This document shows, in pieces, positions 27,124 to 37,397 of a DNA stretch of 64,000 nt. The stretch comes from Microbacterium sp. cx-55 (lineage in GTDB: Bacteria; Actinomycetota; Actinomycetes; Actinomycetales; Microbacteriaceae). Position 1 is the first letter of the stretch, and every line of letters starts with the position of its first letter. The notes beneath the pieces were generated by a model. The model ran no database searches. It was not told the origin of the DNA and was given only the letters and a program-made list of their open reading frames with translations. The stretch is from NCBI RefSeq assembly GCF_021117345.1, contig NZ_CP088261.1:2356001-2420000 (forward strand), in the 5' to 3' direction. Made by a program: the position numbers and the translations under genes.

Positions 27124-28059
27124 TCAGGACGAGGGCGTCGGGGTCGGCGTCGCGGTCGGGCTCTTGTAGTACGACTCGCTCGAGGTCGTCAGCACGAACT
27201 GCGCGAATTCCTTCGGGTCGTCGAGCTGGCCGAGGTACGGCTCGCCGTTGACGAGGATCATCGGCGCACCGGTCAGGGTGAGTCCGTCGGTGCCGGGGAT
27301 TCCGGCGACGGCCTGGTCGGTCGCTGTCTTTGCCCAGGCCATGTACTCACCGCCCTCGATGCAGGCGCGAACACCCTTCGGGTCGGTGACACCGGAGGTC
27401 TGCGCGAGCGTCGCCAGGTCGGCGTCCGAGAGGCCGTCCGAGTTGGCGTCGGGCTGCGCGTCCAGCAGGGCGTGGTTGAACGCGAACACCTTGTCGGGTG
27501 AGTGCGAGGCCACACACGCGGCAGCGCCGGCCGCCCGCAGCGAGTACTTCGTGCCGTTCGACTTCGCGGTCAGCATCGCGACCGGGTAGTACGTGAGAGT
27601 CGCCGCACCCTCGGTGACCCAACCGGAGAGCTGCGGGGCGTTGGCGAGTTCGAACTGCTTTGCGCCCGGCGCCAGGTAGTCGACGTACACGCGGATGTCG
27701 GCGGTCGCCGCATCCGACGCCGTGGGTGTGGGAGTGGCCGCGGGGGCATCCTCGCCCTGCGCAGTGGCGGCCGCATCCGGAATCGTCGCCGACCCGAGAG
27801 CGACACCGGCAACCGAAGTGATCGCGAATCCGCCGTGGTCCTCACCGACGGGTGCTGCCTGCGACGGGCCCGTGGACGAGCCCACCGCGAAAACGACGGC
27901 TCCGACGACGGCACCGACCATCACGACGGCACCGATGACGAGAACGCCGAGCCGGATGCGGCTGAGCCGCGTATGGCGAGCCCGCACCTGCTGCGCCTTC
28001 TCGCGCACGGCCTCACGGCGGTCGCGCTGAGCCGGAACGTTCGAATCGTCGTTGGACAT
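27124..28059 (-). CDS. DsbA-like thioredoxin-fold protein lacking CxxC
   Basis: A 311-residue membrane-anchored protein with one span (about 36-59) and an extracytoplasmic thioredoxin-fold domain from about 120. The usual CPxC is replaced by APGA at residues 130-133 (VDYLAPGAKQFE). The cis-Pro loop TGAPMILVNG remains. Two Cys (182 and 233) could form a structural disulfide. Family members with CxxC oxidise or isomerise exported proteins; this one cannot do so through the normal site. A low-complexity Ala/Thr/Pro linker and tail flank the fold. Confidence 0.85.
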   Translation of the reverse strand: MSNDDSNVPAQRDRREAVREKAQQVRARHTRLSRIRLGVLVIGAVVMVGAVVGAVVFAVGSSTGPSQAAPVGEDHGGFAITSVAGVALGSATIPDAAATAQGEDAPAATPTPTASDAATADIRVYVDYLAPGAKQFELANAPQLSGWVTEGAATLTYYPVAMLTAKSNGTKYSLRAAGAAACVASHSPDKVFAFNHALLDAQPDANSDGLSDADLATLAQTSGVTDPKGVRACIEGGEYMAWAKTATDQAVAGIPGTDGLTLTGAPMILVNGEPYLGQLDDPKEFAQFVLTTSSESYYKSPTATPTPTPSS

Positions 28060-28161
28060 GGAACCTCTGATAACGCACGAGACCGGCCTCGCCGGCGCGG
28101 CCGCACGGGTGAACGGCCCTGTCGATGCTAATCAGCGCACCTGGGAAATGCCCAGACGCGC

Positions 28162-28252
28162 GTGCCATACTGGCACTGCGCCCAATGAAGGGCGTGCGGG
28201 CCAAGCCCCCGCATATTCCATCACTACGGATCGTCCGGCACGTACCTGCCGG
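28162..28252 (+). promoter_or_regulatory. Structured 5' leader, possible msiK-type RNA
   Basis: Four consecutive hairpins precede the sugar ATPase gene: GTGCCA-TAC-TGGCAC (28162-28176), GCGCCC-AATGAA-GGGCGT (28178-28195), GCGGG-N7-CCCGC (28196-28212) and CCGGCA-CGTACC-TGCCGG (28235-28252). The last ends just before AAGGAG of the RBS. An msiK motif of this kind is known upstream of actinobacterial msiK genes; whether this is a member needs a covariance-model match. The first hairpin could instead be a protein operator. Confidence 0.45.
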
Positions 28253-28268
28253 TGAAGGAGAAGAAACA

Positions 28269-29372
<1,104 letters not shown>

Positions 29373-29383
29373 TCGCACCTCGG

Positions 29384-29428
29384 GGGCGGCGCGGTGGATC
29401 CTCGGATCTTCCGCGCCGCCCTTCTTTC
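29384..29428 (+). terminator. Terminator after the sugar ATPase gene
   Basis: GGGCGGCGCGG (29384-29394) pairs perfectly with CCGCGCCGCCC (29411-29421), followed by the U-rich TTCTTTCC. The stem is 11 bp with a 16-base loop. Confidence 0.75.
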
Positions 29429-29439
29429 CACGGAGGAAC

Positions 29440-30756
29440 ATGTCTGAATCTCTGACCATCACTGCGAGCTCCGTCGACCCCGGACTGCTCGCGCTGCCCT
29501 GGTCGACGCCCCTGTCGGACTGGTCGAGCTCAGACATCGTCTACCTCCCCAAGGGCATCTCCCGCCACCTCGTGCGGTTCGCGACCCTCTCCGGACGCGT
29601 GATCGCGGTGAAAGAGACCACCGCCGAGATGGCGCGTCGTGAGTACGACATGCTCGGCAACCTCGCGAAGCTCGACGTGCCGTGCGTGGAGCGCTTCGCG
29701 GTCATCGGCGGGCGAGCGGATGCGGACGGCAACCCGCTCCCGGCGGCACTCGTCACCGCGCACCTCAAGTTCTCGCTCCCCTACCGCGCGCTCTTCACCC
29801 AGGTGCTGCGCCCGAACACCGCCGCCCGACTCGTCGATGCGCTCGCGGTGCTCCTCGTCCGACTGCACAACGTCGGATTCTTCTGGGGCGACGTCTCCCT
29901 CTCCAACACCCTCTTCCGCCGCGACGCCGGAGCGTTCGCCGCGTACCTCGTCGACGCCGAAACGGGCGAGCTGCACGACCGCGGCCTCACGCGCGGGCAG
30001 CGCGAGCACGACCTCGACATCGCCCGCATCAACATCGCCGGCGAGATCATGGACCTCGAGGCGGGCGGGCGGCTCGAGGGCGGCGTCAACGCCCTCGAGG
30101 TCGCCGACGGCATCGTCTCGTCGTACTACTCGCTATGGAAGGCCCTCACCGATCAGGAGACGTTCTCGGTCGACGAGTCGTGGCGCATCACCGAACGCGT
30201 GCAGCGTCTGAACACGCTGGGCTTCGATATCGGCGAGATGTCGATGGAGACCGCACCGGACGGCACGCGCGTGTCGATCCAGCCGAAGGTCGTCGACGCC
30301 GGACACCATCAGCGCCGCCTGCTGCGCCTGACCGGTCTCGACGTGGAGGAGAACCAGGCTCGGCGTCTGCTCAACGACCTCGACGAGTTCCGGGCCCGGA
30401 TCTCCCGCATCGGGTCGGATGAGGAGATGGTCGCGCACGAGTGGCTGACGCGCGTGTTCGAGCCGGTCGTGAAGGCGATCCCCTACGACCTGCGCGCGAA
30501 GCTCGAGCCCGCCGAGGTGTTCCACCAGGTGCTCGAACACCGCTGGTACATGTCGCAGGCACGGGGCCGTGCCGTGCCGCTCGCCGAGGTGCTGACGAGT
30601 TACATCGACGACGTGCTGCGCCACCGTCGCGACGAGGCGACCGTCATGGGACCCACGACCGAGACCATGACGATTCCCGTTCTGACGACAGCATCCGATG
30701 ACGACGTCACGAGCGACGACGTCGACGAAGAGATCGACTGGCGCGACCTCGTCTGA
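29440..30756 (+). CDS. DUF4032 protein with kinase-like N-terminus
   Basis: The 438-residue protein matches the actinobacterial LPS-kinase-like/DUF4032 type. Its N-terminal part has kinase-fold features: RVIAVKETTAEMARREYDML for Lys and the Glu helix, then FFWGDVSLSNTLF in the position of the catalytic loop (D...N). The C-terminal half (about 215-400) is DUF4032. It begins after the terminator of the sugar ATPase gene, so has its own promoter or partial read-through. Substrate and partner are unknown. Confidence 0.8.
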   Translation: MSESLTITASSVDPGLLALPWSTPLSDWSSSDIVYLPKGISRHLVRFATLSGRVIAVKETTAEMARREYDMLGNLAKLDVPCVERFAVIGGRADADGNPLPAALVTAHLKFSLPYRALFTQVLRPNTAARLVDALAVLLVRLHNVGFFWGDVSLSNTLFRRDAGAFAAYLVDAETGELHDRGLTRGQREHDLDIARINIAGEIMDLEAGGRLEGGVNALEVADGIVSSYYSLWKALTDQETFSVDESWRITERVQRLNTLGFDIGEMSMETAPDGTRVSIQPKVVDAGHHQRRLLRLTGLDVEENQARRLLNDLDEFRARISRIGSDEEMVAHEWLTRVFEPVVKAIPYDLRAKLEPAEVFHQVLEHRWYMSQARGRAVPLAEVLTSYIDDVLRHRRDEATVMGPTTETMTIPVLTTASDDDVTSDDVDEEIDWRDLV

Positions 30757-30776
30757 CGGCAGACCGGCATCACCGC

Positions 30777-30818
30777 GGCCCTCCCGCGGGACCCCACAGA
30801 AGGTCCCGCGAGAGGGCC
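30777..30818. terminator. Bidirectional terminator between convergent genes
   Basis: GGCCCTC plus CGCGGGACC (30777-30793) pairs with GGTCCCGCG plus GAGGGCC (30802-30818), interrupted by one mismatch. It lies between the DUF4032 gene and the NAD(P)H-binding gene. Confidence 0.8.
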
Positions 30819-30824
30819 TCGGCG

Positions 30825-31466
30825 TCAGTAGCCGACGGCGAAGTTCTCGCGCGAGTGGCGGGGGTTCTCGATCTCATCGAGCACGGCGACCGCGAGGTCG
30901 GCCCCCGAGATGAAGGACTCGCCCTCCGCGTCCACGACGAGCGCCTCGCCGCCGTCGCGGTACGACCCGGTGCGCTCCCCCGGTGCCCACGCGCCGAAGC
31001 CGCCGGCCGGGTGCACGTAGAACCAGTCGCGGCCCGAAGTGTCGGCCTGCAGGTCCTCGAGGATGTCGACAGCCTCGCGGGCCTCGGGCTTGAACTCATC
31101 GGCGAAATCATCGGTGTCGATGAGGCGCGGTCCGCCTTCCGCGACGCGGCTTCCGCCCGCGCCGCCGACGACGCCGATCCGCACGTCATCCGGAAGCACC
31201 GATTTCAGCTGCGCCATCGCGGGGCGCACGAGCCCGAGCATGTCGCCGCGCGCGGCGACGGCCGACACGAGCACATCGACGCCCTGCAGTTCGGTGACGA
31301 GGCTCGGCACATCGAGCAGTGTGCCCTCGATGTAGGTCGCGTGCGGCACGCGCTCGGCCGGCACCGTGCGCGCGACCGAGAGCACCGTGTGACCGCGCTG
31401 CACCGCCTCCGCGACGATGTGGCTACCGGCGTAGCCCGTTCCTCCGAGAACAACGATGCGGGTCAT
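30825..31466 (-). CDS. NAD(P)-binding Rossmann-fold protein
   Basis: The 213-residue protein opens MTRIVVLGGTGYAGSHIVAEA, an atypical SDR dinucleotide-binding start (GxxGxxG). IGVVGGAGGSRV corresponds to the strand-4 region. It lacks the usual YxxxK catalytic pair of classical SDRs, as in the NmrA/HSCARG-like or NAD(P)H-binding group. It may act as a redox sensor or reductase. It is 15 bp from the rlmB stop and on the same strand, so may be cotranscribed. Confidence 0.8.
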   Translation of the reverse strand: MTRIVVLGGTGYAGSHIVAEAVQRGHTVLSVARTVPAERVPHATYIEGTLLDVPSLVTELQGVDVLVSAVAARGDMLGLVRPAMAQLKSVLPDDVRIGVVGGAGGSRVAEGGPRLIDTDDFADEFKPEAREAVDILEDLQADTSGRDWFYVHPAGGFGAWAPGERTGSYRDGGEALVVDAEGESFISGADLAVAVLDEIENPRHSRENFAVGY

Positions 31467-31481
31467 GATGTGCTCCTTCGG

Positions 31482-32486
31482 TCAGTCGCTGAGCGACGCG
31501 CGGAGCGTCGACACCTGGTACAGGGCGACGGATGCCGCGATGCCGGCGTTCAGCGATTCGGTCGCCCCGGAGATCGGGATCGACACGATCTGGTCGCAGG
31601 TCTCGGTGACCAGGCGCGACAGCCCCTTGCCCTCGGAGCCGACGACGATCACGACGGGTCGGTCGGCGAGCTTCAGAGCGGGCAGCGACACATCGCCGCC
31701 CCCGTCCAGGCCCAGCACGAACACACCCTGCTTCTTCAGGTCCTTCAGCGTCGCGGTCAGGTTCACGGCCATCGCGACGGGCGTACGGGCCGCCGCACCG
31801 GCGCTCGTCTTCCACGCGGCCGAGTTGACGCCGGCGCTCCGCCGCTGCGGGATCAGCACGCCGTGACCGCCGAACGCGGCCGTCGAGCGGATGATCGCAC
31901 CGAGGTTGCGGGGATCGGTGACGCCGTCGAGAGCCACGAGCAGCGGCACTTCGTTGCGGTCGATGATCTGCTCGAGCAGGTCCTGCGGGTGCGCGTACTC
32001 GTACGGCGGCACCTTGAGCGCGACGCCCTGGTGCACGCCGTCGAAGCCGGCCATGCGGTCGAGCTCAGGGCGCGTGACCTCGAGCACCGGGATGCCGCGG
32101 TTCGTCGCGATCGACAGCATCTCTTTGACGCGGTCGTCCATCTCCACGCGCTGCGCGATGTAGAACGCGGTCGCGGGGATCTTGGTGCGGAGCGCCTCGA
32201 GCACCGAGTTGCGGCCGGTGACCGTCTCGGTGTCGTCGGCCTGCTTCGACCGGCCGCCGCGGGCGAGGCCGCCCGAGGGGCGGGGACCCGACGATGACGG
32301 CCGCCCGCCGGCCGCGGTGAAGCGCTCCTGCGCCGCCTTCCGCTTGCCCGCGGGGTGCCACGCACGGTCCTCCGCCTTGGGGGTCGGGCCGCGTCCTTCG
32401 AGGGAACGCTTGTTCTTGCCGCCCGTGCCCTTGGTGGGGCCCTTCTTGCCTTTTCCGGCGCCGGGGCGCCCTGGCTTATTTGCCAT
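31482..32486 (-). CDS. rlmB: 23S rRNA 2'-O-ribose methyltransferase, TrmH family
   Basis: The 334-residue SpoU enzyme has a basic disordered N-terminal tail (about 85 residues; MANKPGRPGAGKGKKGPTKG), a substrate-binding L30e-like domain (TVTGRNSVLEALR) and the knotted SAM domain with LDGVTDPRNLGAIIRSTAAFG (motif 1), VVIVVGSEGKGLS (motif 2) and IPISGATESLNAGIAASVALY (motif 3). It most likely methylates G2251 of 23S rRNA. Its start overlaps the cysS stop by 11 bp, a common actinobacterial cysS-rlmB arrangement. Confidence 0.92.
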   Translation of the reverse strand: MANKPGRPGAGKGKKGPTKGTGGKNKRSLEGRGPTPKAEDRAWHPAGKRKAAQERFTAAGGRPSSSGPRPSGGLARGGRSKQADDTETVTGRNSVLEALRTKIPATAFYIAQRVEMDDRVKEMLSIATNRGIPVLEVTRPELDRMAGFDGVHQGVALKVPPYEYAHPQDLLEQIIDRNEVPLLVALDGVTDPRNLGAIIRSTAAFGGHGVLIPQRRSAGVNSAAWKTSAGAAARTPVAMAVNLTATLKDLKKQGVFVLGLDGGGDVSLPALKLADRPVVIVVGSEGKGLSRLVTETCDQIVSIPISGATESLNAGIAASVALYQVSTLRASLSD

Positions 32487-33888
32487 CGATACTCCAATGA
32501 GTTCCGTCCGGAGTGTCCTCCAGAGTGATTCCCGCAGCGGCGATCGCGTCTCTGACGCGGTCGGCTGCGGCCCAGTCCTTCGCGGCGCGCGCATCGGCGC
32601 GCTGCGTGATCATCGTCTGCACGAGGGTGTCGAGCGCGGTGGCCGACGGACCCGCGGATGCGGTCTGCCACCGTTCGCTGCGAGGGTTGAGCGCGAGGAT
32701 GTCGAGCATGGCCGCCACGGCATCGGCCGCGCCCGCGATCTCGGTCGGGTCGGTGCCCGCATCCAGTGCCGTGTTCCCCGAGCGCACGTGCTCGTGGATC
32801 ACCCCGATCGCGCGGGGCACGTTGAGGTCGTCGTCCATCGCGGCGACGAACTCGTGCGGCAAATCGGTCGCCGGGACGCGGTCGGCGTCGAGTACCCGTG
32901 CCGCCCGCTCCTGGAACGAGCGGATGCGGTCGAGCGCAGCATCCGCTTCGTCGAACGCCTTCTCCGAGATGTCGAGGCTCGACCGGTAGTGGGCGGCGCC
33001 CAGGGCGTAACGGATCACGAGCGGGTCGCGGACGGCGAGGGCGTCGGTCGCGAGCACGAAATTGCCCAGGGACTTCGACATCTTCTGACCGTCGACCGTC
33101 ACCAGGCCGTTGTGCACCCAGTACCGCGCGAACGGATCGCCCGCCGCGGTGGACTGCGCGAGCTCGTTCTCGTGATGGGGGAAGCGCAGGTCGAGGCCGC
33201 CGCCGTGGATGTCGAACTCGCCGCCGAGATAGCGCCGCGACATCGCGGAGCACTCGATGTGCCATCCCGGTCGCCCGGCACCCCACGGCGCGGTCCAGAC
33301 CGCATCCGCCGGTTCTCCGGGTTTCGCGCCCTTCCAGAGGGCGAAATCGTGCGGGTCGCGCTTGCCGCGGGGGTCTGCATCCGCCGCCGGCTCCATCGCG
33401 TCCAACGACTGATGGGTGAGCGCGCCGTAGGGCGCCCACGAGCGCACGTCGAAGTACACGTCACCGGAGCCGTCGGGCGCCGCATACGCGTGCCCGCGCT
33501 CGATCAGCGCATCGATGAGCTCGATCATCTGCGGGATGGACCCCGTCGCGCGAGGCTCGTAGGTCGGCGCGTCGATGCCGATCGCGGCGTAGGCGTGCGA
33601 GAACTCGAGCTCCATGCGGTACGCGAGGGCCCACCACGGTTCGTCGACCGTGGCGTTCGCGAGCACCTTGTCGTCGATGTCGGTCACGTTCCGCACGAAC
33701 GTCACGCGGCCGAAGCGGTGGGCGAGCCAGCGACGCAGCAGGTCGAAGCTCAGCGCCGCGCGAAGGTGCCCGATGTGGGGCCCGGACTGCACGGTCGGGC
33801 CGCAGACGTACATCGTCACGTTCGCGGGATCGGTCGGCTCGAAGTCGCGCAGCGTCTGCGCTTGGGTGTCGTAGAGCCGAACCATCAC
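32476..33888 (-). CDS. cysS: Cysteinyl-tRNA synthetase
   Basis: The 470-residue class I enzyme charges tRNA-Cys. Zinc-binding Cys29 (MYVCGPTVQSGPHIGHLR), HIGH at 38-41, a later zinc motif (PGWHIECSAM, HHENELAQS) and QKMSKSLGN are all present. The related mycothiol ligase MshC is distinguished by a shorter length and a different C-terminus. Two adjacent ATG codons (33888, 33885) are possible starts. Confidence 0.96.
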   Translation of the reverse strand: MMVRLYDTQAQTLRDFEPTDPANVTMYVCGPTVQSGPHIGHLRAALSFDLLRRWLAHRFGRVTFVRNVTDIDDKVLANATVDEPWWALAYRMELEFSHAYAAIGIDAPTYEPRATGSIPQMIELIDALIERGHAYAAPDGSGDVYFDVRSWAPYGALTHQSLDAMEPAADADPRGKRDPHDFALWKGAKPGEPADAVWTAPWGAGRPGWHIECSAMSRRYLGGEFDIHGGGLDLRFPHHENELAQSTAAGDPFARYWVHNGLVTVDGQKMSKSLGNFVLATDALAVRDPLVIRYALGAAHYRSSLDISEKAFDEADAALDRIRSFQERAARVLDADRVPATDLPHEFVAAMDDDLNVPRAIGVIHEHVRSGNTALDAGTDPTEIAGAADAVAAMLDILALNPRSERWQTASAGPSATALDTLVQTMITQRADARAAKDWAAADRVRDAIAAAGITLEDTPDGTHWSIDGK

Positions 33889-33950
33889 GATCCCAGCCTA
33901 CCGGCGGCCCCCGTCACGCCATCGTCATGAAGTGACGATAGAAATGAGGG

Positions 33951-34874
33951 ATGCTGCCCGTGCTCGCCGTCGTCGCTGCGGCCGTGCTGTTCGGCACGAC
34001 CGGCACCGCGCAGGCACTCGGCCCCGATTCGACCACCCCGCTCGGGGTCGGAGCCGCGCGACTGCTCATCGGCGGGACCGGCCTGGCCATCCTCGGGCTG
34101 CTCCTCGGACGGCGCCATCAGCGGCGTGAGGATGCACCCCGGAACCCGCGACTCTCCCGCCGGGCGGTCCTTCTGATGGCCGTGACCGGTGTCTGCCTCG
34201 CGGCGTACCAGCCACTGTTCTTCCTCGGCACGGCGCGGTCGGGCGTCGCCGTCGGCACCGTGATCGCCCTCGGATCGGCGCCAGTGCTCGCAGGACTCAT
34301 CGAATGGGCTCGCACGCGCCGCATCCCGCGTCGGTCATGGGCGGTGGCGACCACCCTCTCCACGGCGGGGGTGGCGCTGCTCGCTGCGGCGGGCGGCGGC
34401 GCGGCGGGCGTCGACGCCCTCGGCATCCTCGGGTCGGTCGGGGCGGGTGCCTCGTTCGCGGTCTTCGCGAACGCCCAGCGGCAACTGCTCGATGACGGCT
34501 GGGACCCGTTCACCGTCGCGGGGGCGATGGGGCTCGGCTCGGCCGCATCCGCGCTGTTCATGCTGCCGTTCGCGTCGTTGGAGTGGCTGGCCGAACCCGC
34601 CGGGGCGGCGATGGCGCTGTGGCTGGGTCTCGCGACGATCGCCCTGGCGTACACGCTCTTCACCTGGGGCCTCGAACGGCTGACGGCCGCCACCGCCGCC
34701 ACGCTCACCCTCGCGGAGCCCCTCACCGCGGCGCTCCTCGGGATCGCCGTGCTCGGCGAACAGCTCGCACCCCTCGCCGTGGTGGGGCTCATCGTGCTCG
34801 CTTCGGGCCTCGCACTTCTCACCTGGGGAGCGCGCGGCCGGCGCGAACCCCGACCGTTCGCGCTGGAGGGCTGA
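33951..34874 (+). CDS. EamA-family transporter
   Basis: The 307-residue protein has about ten membrane spans in two EamA repeats. The first opens LAVVAAAVLFGTTGTAQAL and the second near GILGSVGAGASFAVFANAQRQLL. The ending LAEPLTAALLGIAVLGEQL is typical of drug/metabolite exporters. Substrate unknown. It ends three bases before the GNAT gene, so the two form an operon. Confidence 0.88.
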   Translation: MLPVLAVVAAAVLFGTTGTAQALGPDSTTPLGVGAARLLIGGTGLAILGLLLGRRHQRREDAPRNPRLSRRAVLLMAVTGVCLAAYQPLFFLGTARSGVAVGTVIALGSAPVLAGLIEWARTRRIPRRSWAVATTLSTAGVALLAAAGGGAAGVDALGILGSVGAGASFAVFANAQRQLLDDGWDPFTVAGAMGLGSAASALFMLPFASLEWLAEPAGAAMALWLGLATIALAYTLFTWGLERLTAATAATLTLAEPLTAALLGIAVLGEQLAPLAVVGLIVLASGLALLTWGARGRREPRPFALEG

Positions 34875-34877
34875 CCC

Positions 34878-35336
34878 ATGATCGACATCCGCGTGAGCGA
34901 CCCGCGCACCTCGCCGGAGCGCGAACTCGTGATCGCGCACCTGGCGGGCATGCACGACTCGTCGCCGCCGGAGAGCGTGCACGCCCTCGGGATCGACGCG
35001 CTCGCGGGCCCCGGCCTCACGTTCTGGTCTGCGTGGGATGGTGCGGAGCTCGCCGGCATCGGTGCACTGAAGGTGTTCGAGGAGGACCGCGGCGAGCTGA
35101 AGTCGATGCGCGTCGCGGATGCGTTCCTCGGCCGCGGCATCGGGCGCCTGATGCTCCGACACATCGTCGCGGACGCGCAGTCGCGGGGTCTGACGAGTCT
35201 CTGGCTCGAGACGGGCAGCACGCCCGAGTTCGTTCCCGCGGCGGCGCTCTACCGCAGCGAGGGGTTCGTACCCTGCGCCCCGTTCGCGGACTACACCGAC
35301 GACCCGTTCTCGCTCTACTTCACCCGCGCGCTCTGA
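34878..35336 (+). CDS. GNAT-family N-acetyltransferase
   Basis: A 152-residue acetyltransferase. The acetyl-CoA loop is in VADAFLGRGIGRLMLRHIVADAQSRG (Q/RxxGxG/A), followed by LWLETGSTPEFVPAAALYRSEGF. The fold and the ETG start of beta-5 resemble the YhfO/PaiA-like group of small-molecule or amino-acid acetyltransferases. Substrate unknown; linkage to the EamA exporter suggests modification and export of one metabolite. Confidence 0.85.
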   Translation: MIDIRVSDPRTSPERELVIAHLAGMHDSSPPESVHALGIDALAGPGLTFWSAWDGAELAGIGALKVFEEDRGELKSMRVADAFLGRGIGRLMLRHIVADAQSRGLTSLWLETGSTPEFVPAAALYRSEGFVPCAPFADYTDDPFSLYFTRAL

Positions 35337-35380
35337 CCCTCCCCCGCGCGCGCCGTCCGGGCCATCCGCCTCCGGACCAT

Positions 35381-35453
35381 CCGCGAGACGGGATCTTCGC
35401 GCCGAGACGGAGGGGTGACCCCACTGTTTCGGCGCGAAGATCCCGTTTCGCGG
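35381..35453. repeat. Dispersed long palindrome, copy 2
   Basis: The left 23-base arm (35381-35403) and the right arm (35431-35453) are inverse copies with one mismatch. They start with CCGCGAGACGGGATC and end with the inner GGCGCGAA. The centre is GGGGTGACCCC. The first 32 bases of this region (35379-35410) match 22236-22267 exactly. It lies after the GNAT stop and before the ispDF end and may double as a terminator. Confidence 0.85.
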
Positions 35454-35505
35454 TCGGGGCGCGCGCGGGCGGCGCGGCGGAGCCGGCGGCGGAGCCGACG
35501 GGGCG

Positions 35506-36723
35506 TCAGGGGGCGGGGATGAGGAGGGCCACGGCGACGGCCGACACGCCCTCGGCGCGGCCGGTGAAGCCCAGGCCGTCGGTCGTCGTCGCCGATACCG
35601 ACACCGGTGCGCCGCCGAGCGCTGCGGAGAGCACCTGTTCGGCTTCGGCACGCCGGGGAGCGAACCGCGGGCGAGCCGCCTGCACCTGCACCGAGACGTT
35701 CGCGATGCTCCAGCCTGCCTCGCCGATGAGCGCGTGCGTGCGGGCGAGGAACGCGTCGGCGTGCGCCCCGGCGTACTCGGGTCGGTCCGTGCCGAAGTGC
35801 GTCCCGATGTCGCCGAGGCCCGCCGCAGCGAGGAGCGCGTCGACGATCGCGTGCGCGATGGCGTCGCCATCCGAGTGCCCCGACAGGGCGGCCTCTCCGG
35901 GCCAGCGGAGACCCGCGAGCCACAGCTCCCCCGCGTCGGAGAACGCGTGCACGTCGGTGCCCACGCCCACGCGCGGCACGGCGGCCGGGCGTTCCAGCGT
36001 GACCGGGGCGGTGACCGGATGCGGCGCCGGAGGCGAAGCCACGAGGGAACGAGCGCGCTCAAGGTCGGTCGGCGTCGTGATCTTGAACGCCAGCGGATCG
36101 CCCTCGACGGCGGCGACCCGGTGTCCGGCGGCGGCGACGAGTGCCGCATCGTCGGTGAACTCGGCGTCCGCCACCGCGTACGCCGACTCGAGGATGTCGC
36201 GGTGGAACCCCTGCGGGGTCTGTGCCGCGCCGAGCTCGGCACGGTCGACGACACCGACGATCTCGCCGCCGTCGACGCGCTTGATCGTGTCGATCACCGG
36301 CAAGACCGGGACGGCTCCCCATCCGGTTTCGCGGATGGCGTCGATCACGCGGGTGAACTGCTCCGGCGGCGTCAAGGCGCGGGCAGCATCGTGCACGAGC
36401 ACGATCTCGACGTCTGCCCACACACCGGAGAGCCCCGCACGCACGGACTTCTGCCGGGTGTCGCCGCCGGTCACCACCGAGATCAGATCCCGCCGGTCGC
36501 CGGCCGCTGCGTAGGCGTCGGTGAGCGCCTCGCCTTCGCGTCCGCGCGGCACGACCACGACGACCTGCGCGTTGCCGGGACCCGCGAAAACGCCGTCGAG
36601 GCTGTGGCGCAGGATGCTGTGGGTGTCGAGCCCGACGAACGCCTTGGGCAGGCGTTCGCCGAGCCGCGTCCCGGAACCCCCGGCGACGACGATGACGGCG
36701 ACGCGCGGGACGGGCGCGATCAT
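35506..36723 (-). CDS. ispDF: Bifunctional MEP cytidylyltransferase / MECDP synthase
   Basis: The 405-residue protein joins IspD (about 1-235) and IspF (about 250-405). IspD shows [20 protein letters not shown] and [13 protein letters not shown]. IspF shows [23 protein letters not shown] with metal-binding Asp and His, [28 protein letters not shown] and [19 protein letters not shown]. The two non-consecutive non-mevalonate isoprenoid steps are thus fused. It starts directly after carD on the same strand (15 bp). Confidence 0.95.
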   Translation of the reverse strand: MIAPVPRVAVIVVAGGSGTRLGERLPKAFVGLDTHSILRHSLDGVFAGPGNAQVVVVVPRGREGEALTDAYAAAGDRRDLISVVTGGDTRQKSVRAGLSGVWADVEIVLVHDAARALTPPEQFTRVIDAIRETGWGAVPVLPVIDTIKRVDGGEIVGVVDRAELGAAQTPQGFHRDILESAYAVADAEFTDDAALVAAAGHRVAAVEGDPLAFKITTPTDLERARSLVASPPAPHPVTAPVTLERPAAVPRVGVGTDVHAFSDAGELWLAGLRWPGEAALSGHSDGDAIAHAIVDALLAAAGLGDIGTHFGTDRPEYAGAHADAFLARTHALIGEAGWSIANVSVQVQAARPRFAPRRAEAEQVLSAALGGAPVSVSATTTDGLGFTGRAEGVSAVAVALLIPAP

Positions 36724-36738
36724 GACGGTGTCAGCGAA

Positions 36739-37221
36739 TCAGCTGGCGAGGACCTCGTCGAGGAGGGTGCTGGCCTTCTCCTCGTCGGTCTTCTCTGCGA
36801 GCGCGAGTTCGGAGACGAGAATCTGCTTCGCCTTCGCGAGCATGCGCTTCTCGCCGGCCGAGAGGCCGCGATCCTGATCGCGGCGCCAGAGGTCGCGCAC
36901 GACCTCGCTGACCTTGATCACGTCACCCGACGCCAGCTTCTCGAGGTTCGCCTTGTAACGACGGGACCAGTTGGTGGGCTCTTCGGTGAAGGGGGCACGC
37001 AGCACCTCGAACACCCGCTCGAGACCGTCCTTGCCGATCACGTCGCGCACACCGACCAGGTCGACATTGTCTGCCGGTACCTCGATCACCAGATCGCCCT
37101 GGGTGACGTTGAGTTTCAAGTACTTCTTGGTCTCGCCCTTGATGACGCGTTCCTTGACCTCGATAATCGTCGCGGCCCCGTGGTGGGGATAGACGACCGT
37201 TTCGCCAACCTCAAAAAGCAT
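36739..37221 (-). CDS. carD: CarD-family RNA polymerase-binding regulator
   Basis: The 160-residue protein has the CarD/TRCF RNA-polymerase interaction domain ([30 protein letters not shown]) and the C-terminal helical DNA-binding domain with [31 protein letters not shown], including the Trp that wedges into promoter DNA. In mycobacteria it stabilises open complexes at rRNA and other promoters. It is followed by ispDF on the same strand, a conserved order in Actinobacteria. Confidence 0.95.
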   Translation of the reverse strand: MLFEVGETVVYPHHGAATIIEVKERVIKGETKKYLKLNVTQGDLVIEVPADNVDLVGVRDVIGKDGLERVFEVLRAPFTEEPTNWSRRYKANLEKLASGDVIKVSEVVRDLWRRDQDRGLSAGEKRMLAKAKQILVSELALAEKTDEEKASTLLDEVLAS

Positions 37222-37397
37222 GGAGTTATGTCCTTTCGGCAGCCCCTAGGATACCACAGGGCATTGTGCGCTAAGGTTCGCTCCCGCAGCCCGGAGGGGC
37301 CGGGCGCCGCCTGACACCGCGCCGGAATTGCTCGAAGCGGCGCGGCCACGCCGACCCCGTAGAATGCTCACGAAGCCGTCTGCTCTCTGGAGGAACT

